64,000 nucleotides of DNA from Dongia_A sp035695765. GTDB lineage: Bacteria > Pseudomonadota > Alphaproteobacteria > Dongiales > Dongiaceae. The stretch is from NCBI GenBank assembly GCA_035695765.1, contig DASRRI010000046.1, forward strand, positions 1-64,000, in the 5' to 3' direction. Made by a program: the position numbers and the translations under genes. The notes below the pieces were generated by a model. That model ran no database searches. It worked only from the letters and a program-made list of their open reading frames with translations, and was not told the origin of the DNA. Below, one piece after another: positions 8,695 through 17,114 of this stretch. Each line of letters opens with the position of its first letter. Position 1 is the stretch's first letter.

Positions 8695-8723
8695 TTTGGC
8701 AATGCAATAGCTGCATTGCGAAA
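8695..8723. promoter_or_regulatory. Candidate PhaR operator upstream of the PHB genes
   Basis: Inverted repeat TTTGGCAATGCA (8695-8706) and TGCATTGCGAAA (8712-8723), 11 of 12 positions matching, with a 5-base spacer. The inner GCAATGCA/TGCATTGC is perfect. It is in the 141-bp divergent gap, 54 bp upstream of the PhaE-like start. TGC-rich dyads of this kind are known targets of PhaR. Confidence 0.55.
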
Positions 8724-8777
8724 GGCTTACGCCGGCCCCTATTATCACCGGAAAGCTGAGGAATCAGGGCCGACGCC

Positions 8778-9254
8778 ATGGCAGCCGATCCGCACAATGC
8801 CGCGCAACAGCAGATGCAGGAACAGCTGCAGGTCCTGGCGCGCAAGCTGCTGGACCTCTGGCAGGATCATTTATCGGCGCTGGCCCAGGATCCCACGCTG
8901 ATGGCCCAGGCGCTGAAGCTGATGGCCGCTTACTCGCCGTTCCCCTGGCCGCCGCCGGGGATGGCGCCACCTGGAGGACCTGGCTTTGCCCCCAGCTCAT
9001 TCGCCCCATTCCCAGCAGGCCAATTCCCAGGATTCCCGGGAGGGTTCCCATTCGGCGGCTTCCCCGCCGGCGCGGCGCCTGGGCCCGCGCCCGCTGCCGC
9101 AGCATCTGATGCTGGCGCTGGCTCTGTGGGGGAACTCCGCCGCCGCCTGGCCGAGCTTGAAGGCCGCCTGGCAGAGCTCGAACAAGGCGGATCCGGCAAG
9201 CCCGCTCGCAAACGCGCTTCAGGCGCTCGCGCCCGAACTCCAAAAGGCGGATGA
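8778..9254 (+). CDS. PhaE-like/PHB synthase accessory protein (putative)
   Basis: A 158-residue protein not assignable with certainty. Residues 1-45 are helical and include LARKLLDLWQDHLSALAQDP. Residues about 52-105 are a Pro/Gly/Phe-rich linker with repeated FPGG/FPAG units. Residues about 115-137 form a heptad coiled coil (ELRRRLAELEGRLAELEQ), and the tail is basic (KPARKRASGARARTP). A C-terminal coiled coil is typical of PhaE, the partner of class III PHA synthases, but this protein is less than half the usual PhaE length. It begins the PHB operon and overlaps the phaC frame by 269 bp (from the TTG) or 146 bp (from the first ATG). Confidence 0.6.
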   Translation: MAADPHNAAQQQMQEQLQVLARKLLDLWQDHLSALAQDPTLMAQALKLMAAYSPFPWPPPGMAPPGGPGFAPSSFAPFPAGQFPGFPGGFPFGGFPAGAAPGPAPAAAASDAGAGSVGELRRRLAELEGRLAELEQGGSGKPARKRASGARARTPKGG

Positions 9255-10296
9255 AACCGCGCTCGTTAATGCGCTGACGATCGAGGGGCACCGCCGGTTC
9301 GGGCGCTTTCTCGATGGCGTGATGGGCTATCGCCGCTATCCCGGCGCGCGGCCGGCTTCGGACCGGCCGGTGCTGTGGCGCGAGGGGACCACTTTGCTGC
9401 GCGACTATCGGCGCGGCAGTGACGCCGCCGCACCGCGGCTGCTGGTCGTGCCGTCCCTGATCAACCGCTACTACATCCTGGACCTGGAGCCCGACAGCAG
9501 CTTCCTCGCCGATCTCGCGGGCCGTGGTTATGCGCCCTTCGTCGTGGACTGGGACGCGCCGGGCGCGGACGAGCAGGGCTTCGATTTGACCCGCTATATC
9601 GCCGGCCGGCTGGAAGGCGCGCTGGAGGCGGTCAAGCGCCAGCCCGGCGGCCCGATTGTCGTGATCGGCTATTGCATGGGCGGGAACCTCGCCCTGGCCC
9701 TGGCGCTGCGGCGGCAGAAGGATGTGGCCGCGCTGGCCTGCCTCGCGACGCCCTGGGACTTCCATGCGGATGGCGAGACCCAGTCCCGGCTGATCGGTGC
9801 GATCGGCCGCAGCATGGATCCGCTGTTCCAGGCCTTGGGCGAGATGCCGGTCGACGTTCTGCAAGGCTTCTTCGCGTCTCTCGATCCGCTCTCCATCCTC
9901 GCCAAGTTTCGCCGCTTTGCCGACATGGAAGGCGATCAGGCGCGCAAGTTTGTGGCGCTGGAGGATTGGCTGAATGACGGCGTCGGGCTCGCCGCGCCGG
10001 TCGCGCGCGAATGCCTGACGCAATGGTATGGTGAGAACTCCACCGACCGCGGCGAATGGCGGATCGCCGGCAAGCCGGTAAAGCCGGAAGAGCTGGATCT
10101 GCCCGCGCTGGCGATGGTGCCGAGCGCCGATCGGATCGTTCCACCCCGGAGCGCCCTGGCCTTGGCGGAGCGGCTCCCGCACTGCGAAACCACGATTCCT
10201 GCGGCAGGTCACATCGGCATGATGGTCGGCAGCTCCGCGCGCGCCAAGGTGTGGGACCCGCTCGATGCCTGGCTCCGGCGAATTGCCGCAAGCTAG
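8986..10296 (+). CDS. phaC: Short poly(3-hydroxyalkanoate) synthase
   Basis: Polymerises (R)-3-hydroxybutyryl-CoA. Alpha/beta-hydrolase fold with the PHA synthase nucleophile box GYCMGGN (C230 counting from the TTG), the acid in VPSADRIVPP and the histidine in AAGHIGMMVGSSA. The conserved WREGTTLLRDY and LLVVPSLINRYYILDL segments also fit PhaC. At 396-437 residues it is nearer class III than class I size. The start is uncertain: TTG 8986 has a perfect GGAGGA 7 bases upstream, while the first ATG is at 9109. The family-like GPRPLPQHL lies upstream of that ATG, favouring the TTG. Followed by phaA and phaB. Confidence 0.85.
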   Translation: MPPAHSPHSQQANSQDSREGSHSAASPPARRLGPRPLPQHLMLALALWGNSAAAWPSLKAAWQSSNKADPASPLANALQALAPELQKADETALVNALTIEGHRRFGRFLDGVMGYRRYPGARPASDRPVLWREGTTLLRDYRRGSDAAAPRLLVVPSLINRYYILDLEPDSSFLADLAGRGYAPFVVDWDAPGADEQGFDLTRYIAGRLEGALEAVKRQPGGPIVVIGYCMGGNLALALALRRQKDVAALACLATPWDFHADGETQSRLIGAIGRSMDPLFQALGEMPVDVLQGFFASLDPLSILAKFRRFADMEGDQARKFVALEDWLNDGVGLAAPVARECLTQWYGENSTDRGEWRIAGKPVKPEELDLPALAMVPSADRIVPPRSALALAERLPHCETTIPAAGHIGMMVGSSARAKVWDPLDAWLRRIAAS

Positions 10297-10399
10297 CACT
10301 GTGCTTGCGCCTGACACCTTGGCGCCCTAACGTTCCCGAGAAGACCAAGTTCAATGCTGTTGGGCAGCGGCACTGCCTGACCTCGAATGGAGTTTCCCC

Positions 10400-11584
10400 A
10401 TGGCCAATACCATGACCGATGTCGTCATCGTTTCCGCCGCCCGCACCCCGATCGGCGCGTTCAACGGCGCGCTCTCGACCTTGCCCGCGCATGAGCTGGG
10501 CAAGATCGCCATTGTCGAGGCGCTGAAGCGCGCCAAGGTCGAGGCGGGCGAGGTCAGCGAAGTCGTGCTGGGCCACGTGCTGACAGGCGGCGCCGGCCAG
10601 AATCCCGCGCGCCAGGCAGCGATCGCGGCGGGGATTCCCGTCGACAAGACGGCCTATGTCATCAATCAGGTCTGCGGCTCCGGCCTGCGCACCGTCGCGC
10701 TCGGCTATCAGGCGATCCGCAACGGCGATTCCGACATCGTGGTCGCGGGGGGGCAGGAGAGCATGAGCCTCGCCCCACATTGCATGCATCTGCGCAACGG
10801 CACCAAGATGGGCGACACGCAGATGATCGACACCATGATCAAGGATGGCTTGTGGGACGCCTTCAATGGCTATCACATGGGCGTGACGGCTGAGAACGTG
10901 GCCGAGAAGTGGCAGATCACGCGCGAGGCGCAGGACAAGCTTGCCGCCGCGTCGCAGAACAAGGCGGAGGCCGCGCAGAAGGCCGGCCGGTTCAAGGACG
11001 AGATCATTCCCGTCACCATCAGCACGCGCAAAGGCGACGTGACGGTGGCGGACGACGAATACATCAAGCCCGGCACCAACATCGAGATCCTGGCCAAGCT
11101 GCGGCCGGCCTTCAAGAAGGACGGGACCGTGACGGCGGGCAATGCGTCGGGCATCAATGACGGGGCAGCGGCCCTCATCCTCATGAGCGCGGAGAATGCC
11201 GCCAAGCGCGGCCTGAAGCCGCTGGCGCGCATCGGATCGTGGGCGACCGCCGGCGTCGATCCGGCGGTGATGGGCTCAGGCCCGATCCCGGCGAGCCGCA
11301 AGGCGCTGGAGAGGGCCGGCTGGAAAGCCGACGACCTCGACCTCATCGAAGCCAACGAGGCGTTCGCGGCCCAGGCCTGCGCGGTCAACAAGGATCTCGG
11401 CTTCGATGCTGCCAAGGTGAACGTGAATGGCGGTGCCATCGCCCTTGGCCACCCTATCGGCGCGTCGGGTGCCCGCATCCTCGTGACGCTGCTGCACGAG
11501 ATGCAGAAGCGCAATGTGAAGAAAGGTTTGGCGACCTTGTGCATCGGCGGCGGCATGGGCATCGCCCTCACCGTCGAGCGCTAG
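10400..11584 (+). CDS. phaA: Acetyl-CoA acetyltransferase (beta-ketothiolase)
   Basis: Condenses two acetyl-CoA to acetoacetyl-CoA for PHB synthesis. 394 residues, full length for the thiolase family. The acylated cysteine is C92 in NQVCGSG, the catalytic histidine is H351 in GGAIALGHPIGASGAR and the second cysteine is C381 in CIGGGMG. It lies between phaC and phaB in the same direction, which supports the biosynthetic role over fatty-acid degradation. Confidence 0.94.
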   Translation: MANTMTDVVIVSAARTPIGAFNGALSTLPAHELGKIAIVEALKRAKVEAGEVSEVVLGHVLTGGAGQNPARQAAIAAGIPVDKTAYVINQVCGSGLRTVALGYQAIRNGDSDIVVAGGQESMSLAPHCMHLRNGTKMGDTQMIDTMIKDGLWDAFNGYHMGVTAENVAEKWQITREAQDKLAAASQNKAEAAQKAGRFKDEIIPVTISTRKGDVTVADDEYIKPGTNIEILAKLRPAFKKDGTVTAGNASGINDGAAALILMSAENAAKRGLKPLARIGSWATAGVDPAVMGSGPIPASRKALERAGWKADDLDLIEANEAFAAQACAVNKDLGFDAAKVNVNGGAIALGHPIGASGARILVTLLHEMQKRNVKKGLATLCIGGGMGIALTVER

Positions 11585-11622
11585 TTTCGGCCAACGAAAA
11601 CAAATCAAGCAGGGAGGATAAG

Positions 11623-12345
11623 ATGGCGCGTGTTGCAGTGGTGACGGGCGGAACCCGCGGCATCGGGGAGGCGATCTCGGTCGCGTTGAAGAAGCACGGC
11701 TACAAGGTCGCGGCGAACTATGCCGGCAATGACGCAGCGGCGGAAGCGTTCGCGCAGAAATATGGCATTCCGGTCTACAAGTTCGACGTCGGCGACTTCA
11801 AGCAGTGCCAGGACGCGATCAAAAAGATCACGGCGGAGCTGGGCCCGGTCGATATCGTCGTCAATAATGCCGGCATCACACGTGACGGCACCTTGCACAA
11901 AATGACGCCGGAGATGTGGGGCCAGGTCATGGCGACCAATCTCGGCTCCTGCTTTAACATGAGCCGTTGCGTGATCGACAGCATGCGCGAGCGCAGCTTC
12001 GGGCGCATCGTCAATATCGGCTCGATCAACGGCCAGGCCGGCCAATACGGCCAGGTGAACTACGCGGCGGCCAAATCCGGCATCCACGGCTTCACCAAGG
12101 CGCTGGCGCAGGAGGGCGCGGCCAAGAACATCACCGTCAACGCCATCGCGCCGGGCTATATCGACACCGACATGGTGCGCGCGGTCCCGCCGCAGGTCTT
12201 GGAAAAGATCGTCGCCAAGATTCCGGTCGGCCGCCTCGGCCGGGCGGAAGAGATCGCGCGCGGTGTCCTTTTCCTGGTGGCGGACGATGCCGGCTTCATC
12301 ACCGGATCGACTCTCTCCATCAACGGCGGCCAGCACATGTATTGA
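11623..12345 (+). CDS. phaB: Acetoacetyl-CoA reductase
   Basis: NADPH-dependent short-chain dehydrogenase giving (R)-3-hydroxybutyryl-CoA, 240 residues. Nucleotide motif TGGTRGIG (8-15), NNAG (81-84) and the catalytic set S134, Y147 and K151 (NYAAAKSG). The ATG at 11623 has a strong AGGGAGG site 6 bases upstream. It is 38 bp after phaA and completes the phaCAB set. Confidence 0.94.
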   Translation: MARVAVVTGGTRGIGEAISVALKKHGYKVAANYAGNDAAAEAFAQKYGIPVYKFDVGDFKQCQDAIKKITAELGPVDIVVNNAGITRDGTLHKMTPEMWGQVMATNLGSCFNMSRCVIDSMRERSFGRIVNIGSINGQAGQYGQVNYAAAKSGIHGFTKALAQEGAAKNITVNAIAPGYIDTDMVRAVPPQVLEKIVAKIPVGRLGRAEEIARGVLFLVADDAGFITGSTLSINGGQHMY

Positions 12346-12353
12346 GGCTCACG

Positions 12354-12770
12354 ATGGCGACCTATCCGTTCATCGAAGAGGCGGCGGCCAGCCCCGAGGT
12401 ACGCGCGGTCTACGAGGACATCAAGAAGACCCGCAACGTCGACTGGATCAACAATTTCTGGAAGGTCATCGCCAACGACCCGGCGATGCTGAAGCGCACC
12501 TGGGAAAGCCTGAAGCAGATCATGGCCCCTGGCGCGCTCGATGCGCGGACCAAGGAGATGGTCTATCTCGCCGTCTCCGTCACCAACGGCTGCGACTATT
12601 GCACCGTCTCCCACACCGCCGCCGCCCGCAAGGCCGGCATGACCGACGCTATGCTGCACGAACTCATTTCGGTCATCGGCATGGCGAACGAGACCAACCG
12701 CATGGTGAATGCCTACCGCGTCGAGCCGGACGAGAAGCTGGTCGAGGCGGCCAAGGGGCCGAAGGCCTAG
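12354..12770 (+). CDS. Carboxymuconolactone decarboxylase/AhpD-family protein
   Basis: 138 residues of the AhpD-like fold. The redox pair is CDYC (C80, C83) followed by H87 in TVSH, the pattern of peroxidase-active AhpD relatives rather than true decarboxylases. It starts 8 bp after phaB, so it is cotranscribed with the PHB genes. Its role there is unknown; antioxidant defence is a reasonable inference. Confidence 0.85.
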   Translation: MATYPFIEEAAASPEVRAVYEDIKKTRNVDWINNFWKVIANDPAMLKRTWESLKQIMAPGALDARTKEMVYLAVSVTNGCDYCTVSHTAAARKAGMTDAMLHELISVIGMANETNRMVNAYRVEPDEKLVEAAKGPKA

Positions 12771-12784
12771 ACAGACGCGCTCAT

Positions 12785-13195
12785 TCACCGGGGCGTGGAT
12801 TGGGTACGGTATTTTGCGTCGTCCGGCTTCCAGAAAGCGAATTGGCCGAGCGCGACCTCGAGGCGTGGCGTTAATCCAGCCTCGGACAGTGCGGCGTCAG
12901 TCTCGCTCTTGTCGGTGCAATCTGCAAAATCGAACTGGTGCTGAGCGGCGATAATGTCGCCATAATTCTTTTCATTGTTTGCAGGGGCGAGGCGAATCGC
13001 ATCGGCGAGACCGTGCATCTCATGGGTATGGATATCGTGATCGAGCGCATAGGTCCGAATGCGCCACGTCACTTCCGGAGTAATCCACCATTGCAGCGTA
13101 TCCGGCACATCTGAGGGGCCATCGATCGGGTCCTCAATTTCCTGAGCATAACTGCTCCTGGTCGATAGAATGGCTAGCAGCAAGGTTCCACGCAC
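12785..13195 (-). CDS. Hypothetical exported protein
   Basis: A 136-residue protein I do not recognise. Starting at GTG 13195, which has TAGGAG upstream, it opens with a short signal-like segment (RGTLLLAILSTRSSYAQ) and a possible cleavage after YAQ. The remainder is acidic and His/Asp-rich, with DHDIHTHEMHG and QFDFADCTDK. Base use is less GC-rich upstream than in its neighbours. It is convergent with the AhpD-like gene. It could be a genuine small periplasmic protein or a degenerate gene. Confidence 0.5.
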   Translation of the reverse strand: MRGTLLLAILSTRSSYAQEIEDPIDGPSDVPDTLQWWITPEVTWRIRTYALDHDIHTHEMHGLADAIRLAPANNEKNYGDIIAAQHQFDFADCTDKSETDAALSEAGLTPRLEVALGQFAFWKPDDAKYRTQSTPR

Positions 13196-13362
13196 TACCG
13201 AATGTCTCCTACAACTCAAGCTACGTGTAGTTAGCCTATTGCTGGGACAATTGAAAAGTCTGGCTGCCGCGGGCGATCGGAACCGTCTTGGGAAGCAAAA
13301 ATCTTTCCTCCCCCTGTCGGCCCCAGCCATACTCGTTCGTCCTTTGAGAGAACGAGGTTCCC

Positions 13363-13734
13363 ATGCTCTATGCCGTGCTTTGCTACAATTCCGAGGAAAC
13401 GGTCTTTTCCTGGTCCAAGCAGGAGGAAGAGGCGGTGATGACCAAGCTCATCGCCGCGCAGGAGAAGATGGCCAAGGCCGGCAAGCTGGGGCCGGTCGCC
13501 CGTCTGATGCCGACCACCGCGGCGACTACCCTGCGCAAGGATCGCGAGCCCGCCGTGGTGATCGATGGGCCGTTCGCCGAGACCAAGGAGCAGTTGCTCG
13601 GCTTTTACGTCATCGATTGCGAGTCCCTGGAAGAGGCGCTGGATTTCGCCCGCGACCTTGGCAAGGCCAATCCCGGCGGCGCCTATGAGATCCGGCCGAT
13701 GGCCCTGTTCCGGCCTGGTAGCCTCAGGCAATGA
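13363..13734 (+). CDS. DGPF/YCII-related domain protein
   Basis: 123 residues with the YCII-like ferredoxin fold. It carries the name-giving DGPFAETKEQLLGFYVI (residues 69-85). DGPF proteins are the standard neighbours of ECF42 sigma factors, as here: its stop overlaps the sigma-factor ATG by 4 bases. Enzymatic activity is not established for this family. Confidence 0.9.
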   Translation: MLYAVLCYNSEETVFSWSKQEEEAVMTKLIAAQEKMAKAGKLGPVARLMPTTAATTLRKDREPAVVIDGPFAETKEQLLGFYVIDCESLEEALDFARDLGKANPGGAYEIRPMALFRPGSLRQ

Positions 13735-14996
13735 ACGACATCGCCTGGATCGATGCGGCCCTCACCTCCGCGCGTCCCCGGGCGGTCAGCGCCTTGCTGC
13801 GCTATTTCCGCAACCTCGATAGCGCCGAAGAGGCGTTCCAGAATGCCTGCTTGAAAGCGCTCGATTCCTGGCCGCGCAACGGCCCGCCGCGCGATCCCGC
13901 CGCCTGGCTCATCATGGTGGGCAGGAATGTCGGGATAGACGATGCGCGGCGCAAAGCCAAGCAGCAGGCGCTGCCGGACGAGGAGGCGCTGTCGGACCTC
14001 AGCGACGCGGAAGCCGAAATCGCCGATCGGCTCGATGACTCGCGCTATCGCGATGACATCCTGCGGCTGCTCTTTATCTGCTGCCATCCCGACCTGCCGG
14101 CCACGCAGCAGATCGGCTTGGCATTGCGCGTGGTGTCGGGGCTGACTGTCCCGCAGATCGCGCGCGCTTTCCTGGTCAGCGAGAGCGCGATGGAGCAGCG
14201 CATCACGCGCGCGAAGTCACGCATCGCCAAGGCCGACGTGCCGTTCGAGACTCCAGGCGCACCAGAGCGCGCCGAACGGCTGGGCGCGGTCGCCGGCATG
14301 ATCTATCTCATCTTCAATGAAGGCTATTCGGCGACAGGCGGCGAGCTTCCGCTGCGCGCGCCCTTGTGCGAGGAGGCGATCCGCCTCGTCCGGCTGCTCC
14401 TGCGCCTCTTCCAGAACGAGCCGGAGATCATGGGGCTGATGGCCCTCATGCTGCTGCAGCACGCGCGCGCGGCGGCCCGGTTCGACAAGGATGGCAGCAT
14501 CATCCTGCTGGAGGATCAGGATCGCAGCCTGTGGGACAAGCAGATGATCGCCGAAGGGCTGGCCTTGATCGACAAGGCCATGCGCCATCGCCGGCCCGGA
14601 CCTTATCAGGTGCAGGCAGCCATCGCCGCGCTCCACGCCCGCGCAGCGCGGCCGGAAGAAACGGACTGGGCACAGATCGACCTGCTCTACGCCACGCTCG
14701 AGCGGCTGACGCCATCGCCCGTAGTGACGCTCAACCGTGCGGTCGCGATATCCAAGCTCCGCGGGCCAGAAGCGGCGCTGCAGATGATCGAGCCGCTGGC
14801 CCCCGATTTGTCCGGCTATTTCTATTTCTTCGGCGTCAAAGGCGCGATGCTCCAGCAGCTGGGCCGCAATGAGGAGGCTCGCATCGCCTTCGACCGCGCC
14901 ATCGCCCTTGCCAACAATGCGGCCGAAGCCGCCCATATCCGCAGCCATCTCGACCGCCTCCAGAACAACGGCGCGCCGGCCTCAAAAAAAGTTTGA
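13731..14996 (+). CDS. ECF-type RNA polymerase sigma factor (ECF42 group)
   Basis: 421 residues. Sigma-70 region 2 lies in about residues 10-80 (AEEAFQNACLKALDSWP, AAWLIMVGRNVGIDDARR) and region 4 in about 110-165 (LTVPQIARAFLVSESAMEQRITRAK). The long C-terminal extension of about 230 residues with YLIFNEGYSAT and EDQDRSLWD and TPR-like helices marks the ECF42 group, which has no anti-sigma factor and is linked to DGPF proteins. It is translationally coupled to the DGPF gene upstream. Confidence 0.92.
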   Translation: MNDIAWIDAALTSARPRAVSALLRYFRNLDSAEEAFQNACLKALDSWPRNGPPRDPAAWLIMVGRNVGIDDARRKAKQQALPDEEALSDLSDAEAEIADRLDDSRYRDDILRLLFICCHPDLPATQQIGLALRVVSGLTVPQIARAFLVSESAMEQRITRAKSRIAKADVPFETPGAPERAERLGAVAGMIYLIFNEGYSATGGELPLRAPLCEEAIRLVRLLLRLFQNEPEIMGLMALMLLQHARAAARFDKDGSIILLEDQDRSLWDKQMIAEGLALIDKAMRHRRPGPYQVQAAIAALHARAARPEETDWAQIDLLYATLERLTPSPVVTLNRAVAISKLRGPEAALQMIEPLAPDLSGYFYFFGVKGAMLQQLGRNEEARIAFDRAIALANNAAEAAHIRSHLDRLQNNGAPASKKV

Positions 14997-15063
14997 GGGC
15001 CTTGTCGGAACCTCTCCCCGCTGTTCGTCCTGGGGACAGAGAGCTGGAAACGAGGAGACGAAC

Positions 15064-15543
15064 ATGTGCAATGCCAACGCCACACCGAACCCGGGCCACG
15101 AGCTGGTCCTGACCCGGCTGATCGACGCGCCGCGCGAGAAGCTGTTCCGCTGCTGGACCGACCCAGCGCTGATGAAGCAATGGTTCGCGCCGCTGCCCTG
15201 GACCGTCACCCATGCCGAAATGGATCTGCGCCCCGGCGGCAAGAGCCTGATCGTCATGCGCAGTCCAGAAGGGCAGGAGTATCCCAACCCGGGCGTCATC
15301 CTGGAGGTGGTCAAGAACGAGAAGGTGGTCTTCACCGACGCCTATACCGAGGCGTGGAAGCCGTCGGCCAAGCCCTTCATGACCGCGATCGTCACTTTCG
15401 CGGACGAGGGCGGCAAGACGCGCTACTCCGCTCGCGCGCTGCATTGGACAGCGGAGGATCGCAAGACCCACGAAGACATGGGCTTCCACCAGGGTTGGGG
15501 CCAGTGCGCCGATCAGCTCGCAGCGCTCGCGGCGAAGATCTAG
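15064..15543 (+). CDS. SRPBCC/AHSA1-family protein
   Basis: 159 residues of the START-like helix-grip fold. Typical pieces are LTRLIDAPREKLFRCWTDP, MKQWFAPLPWTVTHAEMDLRPGG and a C-terminal MGFHQGWGQCADQLAAL. These proteins bind hydrophobic ligands and are common partners of ECF-linked DGPF operons. The ATG at 15064 follows CGAGGAGACGAAC. It is 67 bp after the sigma factor in the same direction. Confidence 0.88.
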   Translation: MCNANATPNPGHELVLTRLIDAPREKLFRCWTDPALMKQWFAPLPWTVTHAEMDLRPGGKSLIVMRSPEGQEYPNPGVILEVVKNEKVVFTDAYTEAWKPSAKPFMTAIVTFADEGGKTRYSARALHWTAEDRKTHEDMGFHQGWGQCADQLAALAAKI

Positions 15544-15639
15544 CTCCTCAAGCCTGCGATGCTACGGCGGCCTGCTGAGTCCAGGGCGGGCCGCCACTCC
15601 ACTCACCTTAAGCCGATCGCAATCCACAGGGGATTTGCC

Positions 15640-16053
15640 ATGGAAACGAATACGCATGCCGGTTCCAGTTCGAAGGCCGCGCGCTGGGCCGGCTACGTCA
15701 TGAGCGGCCTGGTCATCTTGTTTCTGCTGCTCGATGGCGGCATCAAGCTGGTGCCGCTGGAAATCGTGACCGAGACATCGGCGCAGCTCGGCTTGCCGAC
15801 AACAGTGGGGTTCGCGCGCACGCTCGGAATCCTGACGCTGATCGGTATTGTGCTCTATGCGGTCCCACGGACCTCGGTTCTGGGCGCGATCCTGCTGACG
15901 GGCTATCTGGGTGGCGCGATCGCAACGCATCTGCGCGTCGGCTCGCCGCTGTTCAGCCACGTGCTGTTCGGCTTCTATCTCGGCCTGCTGATCTGGGGCG
16001 GGCTCTACCTGCGCAATGAGCGCCTGCGCCAGCTCATCCCCTTTCGGCGCTAG
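15640..16053 (+). CDS. DoxX-like family membrane protein
   Basis: 137 residues with four hydrophobic segments (YVMSGLVILFLLLDGGIKL, GILTLIGIVLYAVP, GAILLTGYLGGAIATHLRV, VLFGFYLGLLIWGGLYL). The GYLGGAIATHLRVG motif is typical of DoxX-like proteins. The ATG at 15640 is preferred over the longer frame because it begins the conserved part. It lies 96 bp after the SRPBCC gene and likely belongs to the sigma-factor unit. Confidence 0.85.
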   Translation: METNTHAGSSSKAARWAGYVMSGLVILFLLLDGGIKLVPLEIVTETSAQLGLPTTVGFARTLGILTLIGIVLYAVPRTSVLGAILLTGYLGGAIATHLRVGSPLFSHVLFGFYLGLLIWGGLYLRNERLRQLIPFRR

Positions 16054-16259
16054 AGCATTGTCCGCGAAGTAGAGGGGCGATGGTCGGCCTGGGCGTCGCG
16101 AGCGCGGCGGCAAACCGCAGGGTCGCACCTAGGCCCATGTTTCTTCTCGCCTTTCGGAATACGACTGCCGCCGGGGTGCGACGCGATTTTCATCTCTTTT
16201 GCAAGGCTTTAAGTCAAATTTAACCGAACCCGACAACCATGGCCGCAGAGGAGATCAGG

Positions 16260-16760
16260 ATGGCCAAGGCGCCGGAAGAAAAAGAACCCCAGGAGGGCGA
16301 GGCACTTGCCGTGGTGCCGAGCGACCTCGACGACAAGACGCATTCCGAGATGCTGATGATGTATAGCGAGTGCGCAACCTCCGTGCGCTTTGCGAAGTCG
16401 CAGCAATGGACCACGACCGGCGGTGCGCTGGCGATCTTCGTCATCCTTGGCGTTCTCGGCCAGTTCGGGCCGCATTACGGCTTCATGATCCAGGCCATCA
16501 TCATCATCAGCATGGTGGTGAGCGGCGGTACCATCTATTCGCTCGCCATCTATCAGTTCTGGCAGCAGGCGGAACGCGGCAAGCTCAGCATGATCGCCGA
16601 CCGCTTCTCCAATGTGCTGCGCGACGTGCGCGGCTACCTGCCGCCGCGCGAGGCCAACGTCCATCGCTACATCCTGCTGTTCTTCATGATCGTGGTGATC
16701 CTGGTCGCCAACTGGCTGCTGATCCTCTATCTGAAGCCCTACATCCACTTCAATTCGTAG
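16260..16760 (+). CDS. Hypothetical membrane protein, three TM segments
   Basis: About 166 residues, function not recognised. A charged cytoplasmic head (KAPEEKEPQEGE) is followed by TM segments near residues 54-72 (ALAIFVILGVLGQF) and 76-98 (FMIQAIIIISMVVSGGTIYS) and a C-terminal one (YILLFFMIVVILVANWLLIL). ATG 16260 has AGAGGAGA 5 bases upstream; an ATG at 16239 is also in frame. The preceding 206 bp contain no feature that I can identify. Confidence 0.65.
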   Translation: MAKAPEEKEPQEGEALAVVPSDLDDKTHSEMLMMYSECATSVRFAKSQQWTTTGGALAIFVILGVLGQFGPHYGFMIQAIIIISMVVSGGTIYSLAIYQFWQQAERGKLSMIADRFSNVLRDVRGYLPPREANVHRYILLFFMIVVILVANWLLILYLKPYIHFNS

Positions 16761-17114
16761 CGGCGTCGGCTTCGCACTTCCTTTCGATCGAGAGCTGCCG
16801 GCGTCTTCGCCGGGATCATCTCCGTTTCGGCCGACGACGTCATCTGCAATTCGCCCATCGGGCAACTCCGAGGCGCGCAGCCATTTCGCGGCTTCCACGA
16901 AGGCTTCGCCAAGATGATCAAGAAGCTGACGCTTGTTGCGGCCTTCGGCGACGACGAAAAAGCTGTCATCGTCTACGATGCGGAAACACATCCGGTGGCC
17001 AGTGCCATCACATCGGAATACATCGTCGTCAAGGATGGCAAGATCGCTTCCACGCGCGTGATCTTCGACGCGACACCGTTTGCCGCATACATGGCAACAG
17101 TGCGGCCGCATTAG
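16761..17114 (+). pseudogene. SnoaL-like/NTF2-fold protein remnant, 5' truncated
   Basis: The frame directly after the stop of the upstream gene has no stop until 17114 and encodes a recognisable SnoaL-like domain: SADDVICNSPIGQLRG, then FRGFHEGFAKMIKKL, DDEKAVIVYDAETHPVAS and VVKDGKIASTRVIFDATPF. The first helix of the fold, about 30 residues, is missing, and no usable start lies ahead of the conserved part. The only ATG, at 16914, would leave 66 residues. This looks like a decayed gene. The stretch 17115-17227 after it shows nothing. Confidence 0.6.
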
